Shown here piece by piece: positions 1-9,242 of a DNA stretch of 64,000 nucleotides (its first letter is position 1; the number at the start of each line of letters is the position of its first letter). The stretch comes from Polynucleobacter sp. AP-Nino-20-G2 (GTDB lineage Bacteria > Pseudomonadota > Gammaproteobacteria > Burkholderiales > Burkholderiaceae): positions 1,533,130-1,597,129 of the forward strand of contig NZ_CP061313.1 of the NCBI RefSeq assembly GCF_018688235.1, written 5' to 3'. Both the position numbers and the translations under genes were made by a program. The notes below the pieces were generated by a model. That model was not told the DNA's origin. It saw only the letters and a list, made by a program, of their open reading frames with translations, and ran no database searches.

Positions 1-1673
1 GTTCCCTTGACCTTGATATTACGAATATCTGCTGGCGGTGTATTGCGGGGATTCTTCTCCAGCACTACTAAGTCAGCTTGCTTACCAAGCTCTAGACTTC
101 CGACGATATTGTCAGCAAAGACTTGATACGCGGCATCGATCGTGATCGCACGAATAGCATCATCAACAGTGACCGCCTGAGTGGGTCCCAAGACTTTCTG
201 CGGAGGCAACTGCCACAAGCGGGTCACTTCTTCGCTAATGTAGTTCAACGGACCCACGTTCGAAACTGGCGTATCGCTATGTAAGGTAAATTTACCGCCC
301 GCGCGCTTGAAATCTCCAGCAGGATCGATGCGCTTAGCGCGCTCAGATCCGATGATGTGATTATTAAAGGCCGCACCCCAATAATCCACATGCCCAATCG
401 TGAAACTAGGGATCACACCCAACTTCACTGCCTTTTTAACCTGAGGCTCATGGTTGACAGTGAAATGCTCAATACGCAAACGACGCTCTTCTGGATGAGG
501 ATTTCCAGCCAAAAGCTTTGAGTAGCTGTTAAGAGCTTGGTCAATCGCCTTATCTCCATTTGAGTGTGAAGAAATTTGCCAACCCTGATCAAAATATGAC
601 TTCATAGAAGCGTAAATGTCGGCATCTTTGTAGTTCAAGGCCCCGCTCCATTTAGAACCCTTCGGATAACTGTACGGATCATTGAGCGCAGCAGTCAAGC
701 CTTGAGTAGAGCCATCGGTAATATATTTAATGCCAATAAAGCGCAACCGATCATCACCTTCATTCGGTTTGATCGTGTTGTATCCAGCAGGCAAAGTTTC
801 ACTAAATAAATAACCGCGCACTCTTATTGGTGAAGCATTTTTTGCAAAAATACTTTTATAAATTGCAATTTCCTTATCAACACCGAAATTACCACCAACA
901 CTCATATCAGAAGCTGTTGTCACCCCTGTTGATGCCATTTTTTTCATGGTGCCCTGAATCGCAGAAAATAATTCCGCCTCAGTTGGATTCGGCATTTTGG
1001 CCATAAATGGCAAATAAGTAGGCGGCTCCACCAACTTACCAGTGAGCTTGCCCTGCGCATCTTTCACATAAATACCGCCACCAGCAGGATTCGGGGTTTT
1101 ATCAGTAACGCCAGCAAGTTCTAAAGCCTTGTGATTGACATAGCCAATATGACCCGATTGATTCACGATGAAAATCGGTACCTCAGTAGAAACCTTGTCT
1201 AGTTCATCCGCAGTCAATTCAGCCATAAAGGGGGCGGTGCGCGATGGATCAACACCAAAGCCAAATAACCATCCGCCAGCAGGCACATTTTTAAGGCCTG
1301 CCTTCAACTTCTGGCTCAAGGTTTCCAAGGTGTCATAAGGCAAAGTAAAGTTACTGAGATTTAAGCCCAGACCTTCAAGTACCGAAGTCACCATAATGTG
1401 CACATGAGGCTCTACAAAACCAGGCATAAGTGTTTGACCCTTGAGATCAGTGACTTTAGTACCGTCTGATTGCCAATCTTTAGTTACAGCCTCTTTTGTA
1501 CCAACCGCAACAATCTTGCCGTTTTGAATTGCAAGGGCTTGGACTTCCTCATTCTTGGCATTCACTGTGAGGATAGGGCCACCATAAAAAATAGTATCCG
1601 CATTGCCCTTGGCAAAAGAAAGTGTGCAATGAGCTATTAACAGTACTGACAATAGTTTTGGTGCGAATTTCAT
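1..1673 (-). CDS. YtcJ-like metal-dependent amidohydrolase (3' end outside window)
   Basis: I translated this by hand because the frame is open to the window edge; about 557 residues are present and the C-terminus is missing. It starts MKFAPKLLSVLLIAHC with a signal peptide ending near SFAKG, so the enzyme is probably exported. The N-terminal beta-sandwich segment (LKGQTLMPGFVEPHVHIM) carries the HxH metal motif. Later segments (ITDGSTQGL, SHSNGDKAID, RIEHF) and a C-terminal DLVVLEKNPRNTPP are typical of amidohydrolase family 3. The substrate cannot be inferred. It is the last gene of a minus-strand run with two outer-membrane proteins just upstream. Confidence 0.88.
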   Translation of the reverse strand, partial: MKFAPKLLSVLLIAHCTLSFAKGNADTIFYGGPILTVNAKNEEVQALAIQNGKIVAVGTKEAVTKDWQSDGTKVTDLKGQTLMPGFVEPHVHIMVTSVLEGLGLNLSNFTLPYDTLETLSQKLKAGLKNVPAGGWLFGFGVDPSRTAPFMAELTADELDKVSTEVPIFIVNQSGHIGYVNHKALELAGVTDKTPNPAGGGIYVKDAQGKLTGKLVEPPTYLPFMAKMPNPTEAELFSAIQGTMKKMASTGVTTASDMSVGGNFGVDKEIAIYKSIFAKNASPIRVRGYLFSETLPAGYNTIKPNEGDDRLRFIGIKYITDGSTQGLTAALNDPYSYPKGSKWSGALNYKDADIYASMKSYFDQGWQISSHSNGDKAIDQALNSYSKLLAGNPHPEERRLRIEHFTVNHEPQVKKAVKLGVIPSFTIGHVDYWGAAFNNHIIGSERAKRIDPAGDFKRAGGKFTLHSDTPVSNVGPLNYISEEVTRLWQLPPQKVLGPTQAVTVDDAIRAITIDAAYQVFADNIVGSLELGKQADLVVLEKNPRNTPPADIRNIKVKG

Positions 1674-1700
1674 TTTTACACTCCCAAGTGTGAATAGTAA

Positions 1701-2582
1701 TTATTTAAGAACAACCAAGGTTGCAGTAGCACGAGCACCCCAACCAGAAGGACCACCAGGGATGTTGCTGACGTAATACATCGGACCCGCGCCAAATGAA
1801 ATTGGCACCCCATCAAATACCATTAGCTTGGATGCGCCAATGTAGAGAGGATTAGAGGTGCGATGCGTGTCATAGTTATACAGCGCTTCCATATTGGCGG
1901 TATAGGTCCAAGCCTCTTTTGTGGTGAATGCAACAAAAGGTTGTCCATATATATTGTTTTGCGTACCAAACGCTGGGTTACCACCCACATTCCATGATTG
2001 GTAGCCAAGCACTCCATAAGTCCAAGGGCCTTGACGATTGAGCACCACACCAGTTACGCCGGCACCAGTTTGCTGTGAACCAAATTTTCCGCTATTGCCC
2101 GATGGGGACTGGGCATAAGGACCCACGCCCCAGATCCAGGATGAGTTGGTATTCGGTGCATAAAAAGATTCGAGGGTAACGCTAGCAATACCGTAACCGG
2201 AAAATGACTGCCCAGCAGCATTTTGAACGCTGACCTCTCTCGCACCAGCAATGATCGGACGCACGATAAATGTATCACCGCCACCCAGATTAAATGGAGC
2301 AACTGGCTGAAACAATAGCGTTTGCTCGGAGCCGCCTTGATTTTTTCCAACACCACGACTGAACTGATACTGCAACGGCACCGAGATCATATTGGCAATT
2401 GGGTTTGCCAATTTCTTGGCAATCCCTACGGTATCAACCACCGGCTCAGTAGGGGGGCTGACGGCAGCGATCTTTTCAGCGTTAATAGTTGCGGCACGAG
2501 TATCCATTTCTTGGGCAAGCGCAGGGCAAGCGAAGCTGATTGCCAGCAATGAAGTGGCAAGGCTTTGTGCAAAAAGTTTCAT
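1701..2582 (-). CDS. Outer-membrane transporter-like protein ('neuromedin U'-type family)
   Basis: A 293-residue exported protein. A clear signal peptide (MKLFAQSLATSLLAISFACPALAQ) is followed by a segment with NPIANMISVPLQYQF and repeated aromatic beta-strand patterns. These match a bacterial outer-membrane family often mis-annotated as neuromedin U or listed simply as transporter. The last residues (ATLVVLK) look like a terminal beta strand. It lies 28 bp before the amidohydrolase and 9 bp after the next outer-membrane gene, so the three are probably co-transcribed. Family membership comes from motif memory; no transported substrate can be named. Confidence 0.7.
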   Translation of the reverse strand: MKLFAQSLATSLLAISFACPALAQEMDTRAATINAEKIAAVSPPTEPVVDTVGIAKKLANPIANMISVPLQYQFSRGVGKNQGGSEQTLLFQPVAPFNLGGGDTFIVRPIIAGAREVSVQNAAGQSFSGYGIASVTLESFYAPNTNSSWIWGVGPYAQSPSGNSGKFGSQQTGAGVTGVVLNRQGPWTYGVLGYQSWNVGGNPAFGTQNNIYGQPFVAFTTKEAWTYTANMEALYNYDTHRTSNPLYIGASKLMVFDGVPISFGAGPMYYVSNIPGGPSGWGARATATLVVLK

Positions 2583-2591
2583 AAAATTTCT

Positions 2592-3386
2592 TTAAAACTT
2601 AAAAGTGATAGCAGCCTGAGGGCCTTGCATAGTCGTCTTTTGCAAGACTCCACCAGACTTCATATCGTAGTAAAGCGCACGGTAGGTCAAGGAAGCGTCA
2701 ATCAAACTACCGAAAGATTTTCCTACCCCCGCCATCACCTGCCAGGTCAGATTCGTTGTACCACCTCCGCTACCGATATCGGCGTAAGCGGGGATATACC
2801 AGGAAGTATCAGCAATACGGTAGCGGCCCTTGGCACCAACAATCGGATCTACGGTAGATGTTTTATTGGAAATCGTCCTAGAGATCGATGTGCCCTCCAA
2901 ATTACCATTTAAGGTGGCGGTAATATCAATCGCCCTTACACCCAGCAAAGCATCAACATAAGCATCTTTAGTATTGGCAACGGTATAAGTAGCGGCGCCG
3001 GTTAATACCGTTTGCTGCAAAGTGATCTTGTCGCCAAGAGTTACGCCACGGCCCTGCACCGGAATCGCTCCGGAGTGCTGCAATGTTGCGGAAATTAAAT
3101 CGCCCATAACACCCCAATTACCGTTATGCGCTTCAGCGGCAATCATGCCACCAGACTTCAGGTTGCTCAAAACATTACCTGAAGAATAATCAGCGGATTT
3201 AGCAAGGCTATTATCAAAATTCATGGTGCCCTTAATGCCGGTCAACCATAAGTATGGCGTTACTTCAAAGCGCCATGCATCCGATGCCTTGGGAATAGGG
3301 GTGAGCTCTTCGGCCGCATTTACAAGAGGAAGCCAAGAACATAATGCGCAGGCTAACAAAATAGTTGAAATAATCTGTTTATTCAT
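2592..3386 (-). CDS. Putative outer-membrane beta-barrel protein
   Basis: 264 residues with a signal peptide (MNKQIISTILLACALCSWLPLVNAAEE). The mature N-terminus WRFEVTPYLWLTGIKGTM is the characteristic opening of a small outer-membrane beta-barrel family of unknown function. The protein ends ...GPQAAITFKF, with a C-terminal aromatic residue as expected for barrel insertion by the BAM complex. It is the first gene of the minus-strand group continuing into the transporter-like protein and the amidohydrolase. Confidence 0.65.
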   Translation of the reverse strand: MNKQIISTILLACALCSWLPLVNAAEELTPIPKASDAWRFEVTPYLWLTGIKGTMNFDNSLAKSADYSSGNVLSNLKSGGMIAAEAHNGNWGVMGDLISATLQHSGAIPVQGRGVTLGDKITLQQTVLTGAATYTVANTKDAYVDALLGVRAIDITATLNGNLEGTSISRTISNKTSTVDPIVGAKGRYRIADTSWYIPAYADIGSGGGTTNLTWQVMAGVGKSFGSLIDASLTYRALYYDMKSGGVLQKTTMQGPQAAITFKF

Positions 3387-3669
3387 ATGGGATAGGGTGA
3401 TTTGAGGATGTTTATAGAATTGATAATTTTATAGAAATTTCTTGCGAAATCGCTCTTTTATGGAGCCAATCAACAAAAAACCTTTGTCATTTCTGGTGAA
3501 GACTCCGACAAAGTCCATTCTCCTCAATACAATATAGGGGAAATGCAGGGTTCGGACACAAACAGAGGTTGCTGATGCCAATACAACAAGCTCTCAATGT
3601 GCACTCTCATTATGGATATGACGCCTAATTTAACTGCATTTAATTCAATAAAAATCTAAAGGGATAGAT

Positions 3670-4305
3670 ATGAGCCTCATCGAGAAATTGCAATGGCGCT
3701 ATGCCACCAAAAAGATGGATCCAAGTAAACAGGTTCCACAAGAAAAACTGGATCAAATTCTAGAAGCCACTCGATTGACAGCAAGCTCAAGCGGCCTTCA
3801 GCCCTACAAAGTACTAGTCATCACCAATCAAGCCATTCGCGAAAAAATTCAAGCAATCGCTTGGGGGCAGACCCAAATTACGGAATCTTCTTATCTTCTC
3901 GTTTTTGCGGCTTGGGATAACTACACTGCCGAACGCATTAATCAAGCCTTTGATATGACCGAGAAGGCTCGAAACTTCAAGAGCGAGGCTGGAGATGCTT
4001 ATCGTCAAAAACTCTTGAGCACCTACCCACCAAGAGATACTGAACTCAATTTCACGCATGCAGCTAAGCAAGCGTATATTGGCTTAGGTACGGCTCTTAT
4101 TGCCGCAGCGTATGAGCAAGTTGATTGCACCCCAATGGAAGGCTTTGATCCAGATGCGCTAGATCACATTTTGGACCTCAGGGCCCAAGGATTACGTAGC
4201 GTTGTTATGCTTCCTTTGGGTTATAGGAAGACTGACGAAGACTGGCTCGTAAATCTCAAAAAAGTTCGGAGAGCAAAAGAGGATTTCATTAGCTTGGTCG
4301 AATAA
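3670..4305 (+). CDS. Nitroreductase-family FMN-dependent NAD(P)H oxidoreductase
   Basis: 211 residues, the usual size for NfsB-like nitroreductases. The N-terminus (LQWRYATKKMDPSKQVPQEKL) and the following RLTASSSGLQPYKVLV are the FMN-binding arginine region and the S-S-x-x-x-QP loop. GLGTALIAAAYEQVDCTPMEGF and the C-terminal LGYRKTDEDW are also family hallmarks. It is cytosolic and uses NAD(P)H to reduce nitro or quinone compounds; the physiological substrate is unknown. It stands alone and is followed by a strong hairpin terminator. A second, distinct nitroreductase lies at 37121-37723. Confidence 0.88.
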   Translation: MSLIEKLQWRYATKKMDPSKQVPQEKLDQILEATRLTASSSGLQPYKVLVITNQAIREKIQAIAWGQTQITESSYLLVFAAWDNYTAERINQAFDMTEKARNFKSEAGDAYRQKLLSTYPPRDTELNFTHAAKQAYIGLGTALIAAAYEQVDCTPMEGFDPDALDHILDLRAQGLRSVVMLPLGYRKTDEDWLVNLKKVRRAKEDFISLVE

Positions 4306-4333
4306 GCAACTGGATCGCACTCCGGTTATTCAT

Positions 4334-4364
4334 AAAAACACCAACCCCAGGGTTGGTGTTTTTG
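4334..4364 (+). terminator. Rho-independent terminator after nitroreductase
   Basis: A 9-bp inverted repeat (ACACCAACC / GGTTGGTGT) with a 4-base loop is followed by TTTTT, 30 bp past the nitroreductase stop. The same stem sequence family recurs at the asparaginase terminator (14123-14153). Confidence 0.85.
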
Positions 4365-4462
4365 CTTCTAGCCAATCTATACATTAGCAGTCGAAGGATA
4401 GCTCACGGTTTAGTCAATTAACTCAATTGATTTAAACGTCGGAATTACTGCCACCCCCTTTT

Positions 4463-5104
4463 TTATGCCAATCTATCAATCGTTCTTCTCGCCACATCCT
4501 TAACCCAAGGCTGCGCATCCCAATGCTTCTGAGTGAAGGCATCAATTTGTGGCTTGTATTTCAAGCTCAGCCCAATCACATCTAAGCCCTCCAAGAACAT
4601 ACGGTGATGTCTTGCGGACATGGTGAACTTGAACTCATGCTTTTGAGTGCGAACTGTTAGATTCTCAATATCAATCGCGATATCCACCGGAGCGCCACGA
4701 TCATCCGCCTCTTGCATCAAGGCTTGGACTTGATCTTCGGGAAGAACGATTAACAATAAGCCATTACCCATTGCGTTAGAGTAAAAAATTTCCGCAAAGC
4801 TAGAGGCAATTACTGCTTTAAAGCCAAACTGCTGCATACCCCATACCGCATGCTCTCGACTAGAACCGCAGCCATAATTGGGTCCTGCAATTAGGACGTC
4901 AGTCGAAGCATAGGGAGGCTGATTGAGAAAGAAATCGGCTCTAGGCTGACCCGCCTCATCAAAACGCAAGTCATAAAATAATCCATCAGCCAAACCAGAT
5001 TTATCGATGCCCCGTAAAAATTGTTTTGGCATTACCTGGTCGGTATCAAAGTTGGCAATGCGCAATGCGGCAGCGTGTCCGCTAATTCTTGATTGCTTAT
5101 GCAT
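4463..5104 (-). CDS. leuD: Isopropylmalate isomerase-type hydro-lyase, small subunit
   Basis: 213 residues, full length for LeuD. NFDTDQVMPKQFL and the swivel-domain loop GPNYGCGSSREHAVWG are diagnostic. It overlaps the upstream leuC by 8 bp, the usual translational coupling of the heterodimer. In leucine synthesis the complex interconverts 2- and 3-isopropylmalate. Here the neighbours are a Bug-type solute receptor and a LysR regulator rather than leuB or leuA, so a related isomerase or hydratase acting on an imported C5-C7 acid is possible. The family call is firm; the substrate is not. Confidence 0.92.
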   Translation of the reverse strand: MHKQSRISGHAAALRIANFDTDQVMPKQFLRGIDKSGLADGLFYDLRFDEAGQPRADFFLNQPPYASTDVLIAGPNYGCGSSREHAVWGMQQFGFKAVIASSFAEIFYSNAMGNGLLLIVLPEDQVQALMQEADDRGAPVDIAIDIENLTVRTQKHEFKFTMSARHHRMFLEGLDVIGLSLKYKPQIDAFTQKHWDAQPWVKDVARRTIDRLA

Positions 5105-6518
5105 TTATTGCTCCTTGTAATTTACGTACGTCAGTAATCATTCCAGTAACCGCGGCAGCGGCTGCCATGGCAGGGCTCATCAAATGGGTAATCGCGCCCC
5201 TACCCTGACGACCCTCAAAATTACGGTTTGTCGTTGATGCGCAGCGTGTACCCGAACTCAGAACATCATCATTCATTGCCAAGCACATGGAGCATCCAGG
5301 CTTGCGCCACTCAAAACCTGCAGCAATTAACTTATCCGCTATACCCTCTTCTTCTGCTTGCGCCTTAACCGCACCAGAACCAGGAACCACCATCGCTCGC
5401 ACGCCCTGAGCCACTTTGCGATCGCCAACCACGGTAAGAACATTGCGCAAGTCTTCAATTCGGCCATTGGTGCAAGAACCGATAAAGACGTGGTTAATCG
5501 GGGTGCCTTCCAAAGTCTGGCCATCAGATAGCTTGGTGTACTTCAGGGCCTGCTCAAGACTGAGCTTTTCCACTGGGTCCTTAAAGGATTCTTTAGTTGG
5601 GATATTGGCATGAATGGCTATGGCTTGGTCTGGACTTGTACCCCAGGTGACAAACGGAGCCATATTGCTGGCATCACATTCAAACTCTTTTTCAAACTTT
5701 GCATCAGCATCAGAATACAAAGTTGCCCAATGAGCCAGAGCGCGGTCTTTCATCTCACCAGTAATATCGGGACATCTTGCAAGAACGTAATCAATTGCTG
5801 TTTTATCAGGCGCAATTAACGCTCCACGAGCACCCGCTTCCACAGCCATATTGCATAAAGTAAATCGCGCCTCAGTAGTGAGATCTTCTAAAGCAGATCC
5901 ACAGAACTCCACCACATATCCAATGGCACCTTTAGCGCCAATTTGACTAATAATGTTCAAAACCATATCTTTGGAAGTGGTTCCCGCCGGCAACTGACCG
6001 TTGATTTTGATACGCATATTTTTAGCCAAGCGATATACCAAGGTTTGCGTTGCCAGAACATGCTCAACCTCTGATGTGCCAATACCAAAACCTAATGCCC
6101 CCAAGGCTCCATAAGTAGTTGTGTGACTATCACCACAAATAATGACCATGCCTGGACGCACCATACCGTGCTCAGGAGACACCACATGCTCAATTCCCTG
6201 TAAGGCATCATTAGTATCAAATAAGGGGATATTGTGCTTTACACAATTTTTCTTCAGATTTAATGCTTGCAATAAAGAAGCTGGATCGGCAATCTTTCGT
6301 GGCGCTTCATTGTGAGTAGGAATAATGTGGCTCACGACAGAAATATTCTGCCCAGGAATAGGTACACCACGCCCCTTCTCATCCAAGCCCGCAAAGGCTT
6401 GCGGACTGGTGTACTCATTCATCAAATGTAAGTCACAGAATAACAATACATTTTCTGCATCTAAGCTTGCCACTGTATGTGACTCTACTAGCTTTTGATA
6501 TAAAGTTTTTGCACTCAT
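5097..6518 (-). CDS. leuC: Isopropylmalate isomerase-type hydro-lyase, large subunit (4Fe-4S)
   Basis: 473 residues, matching bacterial LeuC. The three cluster cysteines are C349 (in FIGSCTNGR) and C409/C412 (in KPGCSMC), and the active-site segment CGDSHTTTYGALG lies near residue 128. It is translated as the middle gene of a receptor-leuC-leuD run, with 36 bp separating it from the upstream Bug receptor. Co-transcription with a periplasmic binding protein and control by a divergent LysR point to a catabolic or conditional role, although this could also be the organism's leucine enzyme. Confidence 0.93.
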   Translation of the reverse strand: MSAKTLYQKLVESHTVASLDAENVLLFCDLHLMNEYTSPQAFAGLDEKGRGVPIPGQNISVVSHIIPTHNEAPRKIADPASLLQALNLKKNCVKHNIPLFDTNDALQGIEHVVSPEHGMVRPGMVIICGDSHTTTYGALGALGFGIGTSEVEHVLATQTLVYRLAKNMRIKINGQLPAGTTSKDMVLNIISQIGAKGAIGYVVEFCGSALEDLTTEARFTLCNMAVEAGARGALIAPDKTAIDYVLARCPDITGEMKDRALAHWATLYSDADAKFEKEFECDASNMAPFVTWGTSPDQAIAIHANIPTKESFKDPVEKLSLEQALKYTKLSDGQTLEGTPINHVFIGSCTNGRIEDLRNVLTVVGDRKVAQGVRAMVVPGSGAVKAQAEEEGIADKLIAAGFEWRKPGCSMCLAMNDDVLSSGTRCASTTNRNFEGRQGRGAITHLMSPAMAAAAAVTGMITDVRKLQGAINA

Positions 6519-6554
6519 GTAATTCTTTCAATAGAGATTTTTGCGGATGTATTC

Positions 6555-7520
6555 TTAGTCTGATGCGATACCACGCTCTTTTATGAGCCTTGCCCATACC
6601 GGAATTTCTTTTTCTAGACGTTGGCGAGCTTGCGCTGGTGTTGAAGGGATTGGATCAAACCCTTCTTTAGTCATGCGCGCTTTTAATGTCGCATTACCCA
6701 AAGTGGTATTCAGTGTTGCATTGAGCTTATCGACCACAGGCTGAGTAGTTCCCGCTGGAGCAAAAACAATAAACCAAGTCTCAAAGCTGTAAGCGGGTAA
6801 TCCTGCTTCAGCCAATGTTGGAACATTCGGCATTAATGATGAGCGCTTGGTGCCCGTCACGCCAATTGCTCTAAGCATGCCGCTTTGTACAAACTGAGCG
6901 GCTGCAGATGCTACCGGGAAGCTCATATCGACTTGACCACCAGCTGTATCACTGAGAGCAGGGCCGCCACCACGATAAGGGATATGGGTAATGAAGGTAT
7001 TAGAAGTGGCTTTAAATAATTCCGGGGCTATATGCATCGTGCTGCCATTCCCTGCAGAACCGTAGGTTAATTTTCCGGGATTCTTTTTAAGTAAGGCCAA
7101 GAGCTCTTTTAGATTTTGCGCAGGTACTTTTGGATTCACCACGAGAACATGCTGTGAACTCGCCACCATACCAATTGGCGATAAATCCTTCAGCGTGTCA
7201 AAGGGCATCTTTGGGTAAAGCGCTGGATTTACCGCCAGAGACAAGGTGTGAATACCGATCGTATATCCATCAGGTTTGGATTTGGCCACAGCATCTACTC
7301 CCGCATTACCGCCAGCGCCAGCCCTATTCTCCACAATCATAGGCTGCCCCAAGGTCTTACCCCAATCCTCGGAAATCATTCGGGCAGTAATGTCAGCGCT
7401 TCCACCTGGCGCATACGGAACGATCAATTTAATTGGGCGCTCCGGGAATGTTTGTGCCGCTGCAAAAGTAGCCAAACCCATAGCGCCCAAAAAGGCGATT
7501 ACAGCGGTTTTGTATTTCAT
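6555..7520 (-). CDS. Bug/TctC-family tripartite tricarboxylate receptor
   Basis: I chose the start at 7520 (MKYKTAVIAFLGAMG), giving 321 residues: a GGAGGA ribosome site lies 7 bases upstream, whereas the longer frame to 7535 needs a TTG inside that site. The signal peptide ends near FAAAQT. FPERPIKLIVPYAPGGSADITAR and VENRAGAGGNAG are the two ligand-binding loops of Bug periplasmic receptors, which bind carboxylates such as tricarboxylates or dicarboxylates. No TctA/TctB membrane subunits are nearby, so it may share them with another system or act in sensing. It heads the leuC-leuD operon. Confidence 0.9.
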   Translation of the reverse strand: MKYKTAVIAFLGAMGLATFAAAQTFPERPIKLIVPYAPGGSADITARMISEDWGKTLGQPMIVENRAGAGGNAGVDAVAKSKPDGYTIGIHTLSLAVNPALYPKMPFDTLKDLSPIGMVASSQHVLVVNPKVPAQNLKELLALLKKNPGKLTYGSAGNGSTMHIAPELFKATSNTFITHIPYRGGGPALSDTAGGQVDMSFPVASAAAQFVQSGMLRAIGVTGTKRSSLMPNVPTLAEAGLPAYSFETWFIVFAPAGTTQPVVDKLNATLNTTLGNATLKARMTKEGFDPIPSTPAQARQRLEKEIPVWARLIKERGIASD

Positions 7521-7629
7521 GGATGTCTCCTCCAATTTTTTTATCTGTAACGCTATCCTACCCGTAAACTAAACAAACTTAATATCGTTTAATTTATAAC
7601 TTTCGGTCTTTTTAGTTAATAATCTTAGA

Positions 7630-8544
7630 ATGGATAGTTTTTCAGATATCGCCTTCTTTACCCTGCTAGTGAAGCAAGGGAGCATGGCCGCTACCGCCCA
7701 GGAGCTAGGGCTTACACCCCCAGCTGTCAGCAAGCGACTTGCCTTACTTGAAAAGCGACTTGGGGTGCGGCTATTGCAACGTACCACCCGTCAAATTAGC
7801 CTCACACCGGAAGGCGAAACCTATCTGACCGAAGGTGCTCATGTGCTTGCCAGTCTTGAAGAATTAGAGCGCTCAGTATCTGGCAGCGGCAACACACCCA
7901 AAGGCGTCATCAAGATCGGCGCTACCCTAGGTTTCGGAAGAAGCCTGATTGCCCCCGCAATTGCCAAATTTTCAGACCTCTATCCAGGGGTTGAAGTACA
8001 GCTCACACTCAATGATCGACCAATGAATATTGTGGAAAAAGGTTTAGATGTGGTCATTCGTTTTGGTGAATTACCTGACGTACGACTAAGCGCAAGACTA
8101 CTGGCAAACAATCATCGCATCTTGTGTGCCGCACCAAGTTATCTCAATCAGGCGGGAGAACCTGAACATCCGAAGGACTTGAGTAAACATCAATGCTTAT
8201 TTATTCGTGAGGCTGATGAGTCTTATGGAACCTGGCATTTTCACCAAGGGCAAAGGACGGAAACCATCAAGGTTCAAGGCCCCTTAACCAGCAATGATGG
8301 CGAGTCGGTCTTGAAATGGGCTCTAGAAGGTAGAGGCATTATGGTTCGCTCAATCTGGGATGCCGATCAATATATTAGAAGCGGACAACTCAAAATCATT
8401 CTTCTAGACTGGAAACTTCCTAGCGCCGATATTTATGCGGTCTTCCCCACGCGCAATAACCTTTCGGCTAAAACGAGAGCATTTGTGGATTTTTTATTGG
8501 AAGAGTTTTCCAAGCATCGCGGGAATGCTCAACAACACTGGTAA
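7630..8544 (+). CDS. LysR-family transcriptional regulator
   Basis: 304 residues. The winged helix-turn-helix is at residues 1-60 (FFTLLVKQGSMAATAQELGLTPPAVSKRLALLEKRLGVRLLQR is its core), followed by a periplasmic-binding-like effector domain. It is divergent from the receptor-leuC-leuD operon with 109 bp between the two start codons, the classic arrangement for a LysR regulator activating its neighbour and repressing itself. The inducer is probably the organic acid handled by that operon; this is inferred from position alone. Confidence 0.9.
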   Translation: MDSFSDIAFFTLLVKQGSMAATAQELGLTPPAVSKRLALLEKRLGVRLLQRTTRQISLTPEGETYLTEGAHVLASLEELERSVSGSGNTPKGVIKIGATLGFGRSLIAPAIAKFSDLYPGVEVQLTLNDRPMNIVEKGLDVVIRFGELPDVRLSARLLANNHRILCAAPSYLNQAGEPEHPKDLSKHQCLFIREADESYGTWHFHQGQRTETIKVQGPLTSNDGESVLKWALEGRGIMVRSIWDADQYIRSGQLKIILLDWKLPSADIYAVFPTRNNLSAKTRAFVDFLLEEFSKHRGNAQQHW

Positions 8545-8595
8545 TGCGCTTGCTGTTAGCGTGTAATTTTCTGGCAACTACATCAAGCTCCGAAT

Positions 8596-9039
8596 CTAGG
8601 TTTCAGGGTATTGATTGTTACTAGCAACCGATCGCATGATACTTAGTAATTCAACATCATTAGCAGGCAGACCATCTAAAACTCCCGCTAGGTGAGGTAC
8701 ATCTTTGGCAATTTGATCTCCACCATAAAATCTTAAAGCCCAATGAGGGAACAATCTTTGCTTAATTTCATCGAGCGCAATTTGATGGAGCACTTTGTGG
8801 CGATAGTCTTTTTTAATTTTCTCCCAAATAAATAAAACATCGTCTCGCTTACCTTCTAGAATTTGCCCGAAATGACCATTTTCATAAAAAAGTACGCCAG
8901 TGAGTTGATGCTCTTGATTCCATTGGCGAGACACATCAAATAAATGCACTAAGCTAGTGAGCCCCATCTCATGGGTCGCCTTACTCACATAACTCAGCTC
9001 AACTAAGTCATTCGCTTTTTCTAAACTCAATTCATACAC
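8596..9039 (-). CDS. BLUF-domain blue-light sensor
   Basis: 147 residues, a stand-alone BLUF domain. Aligning it to AppA with a constant offset of four gives the flavin-switch residues Y17 (AppA Y21), N41 (N45), Q59 (Q63) and W100 (W104). The segment LTGVLFYENGHFGQILEG is the family signature. AppA M106 is replaced by L102 here. FAD should be bound non-covalently in the cytosol. No output domain is fused, so the signal must pass to another protein. It is monocistronic and convergent with the LysR gene. Confidence 0.88.
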   Translation of the reverse strand: MYELSLEKANDLVELSYVSKATHEMGLTSLVHLFDVSRQWNQEHQLTGVLFYENGHFGQILEGKRDDVLFIWEKIKKDYRHKVLHQIALDEIKQRLFPHWALRFYGGDQIAKDVPHLAGVLDGLPANDVELLSIMRSVASNNQYPET

Positions 9040-9242
9040 TCCACAAGCTTCCCCATCTTTCTGCGATACGGATTAGTGTGTTCTCAACCTCTACAGGGAT
9101 ATACACGGATAAACCCTTAGACTTCCGCAAATGATAAAAACAGGGCCAAGGTAGTTATTTATTGCATTTATATTTGCGATATGTCAGCTTTGCAGCAATC
9201 GTTTAAAGTAGTTTGAAATAACTCAGAACTCAGGGGACAGGT

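Noticed and set aside
1823..2050. Minus-strand open frame of 75 codons
   Set aside because: It lies entirely inside the outer-membrane protein gene 1701-2582 in another frame and has no ribosome site.
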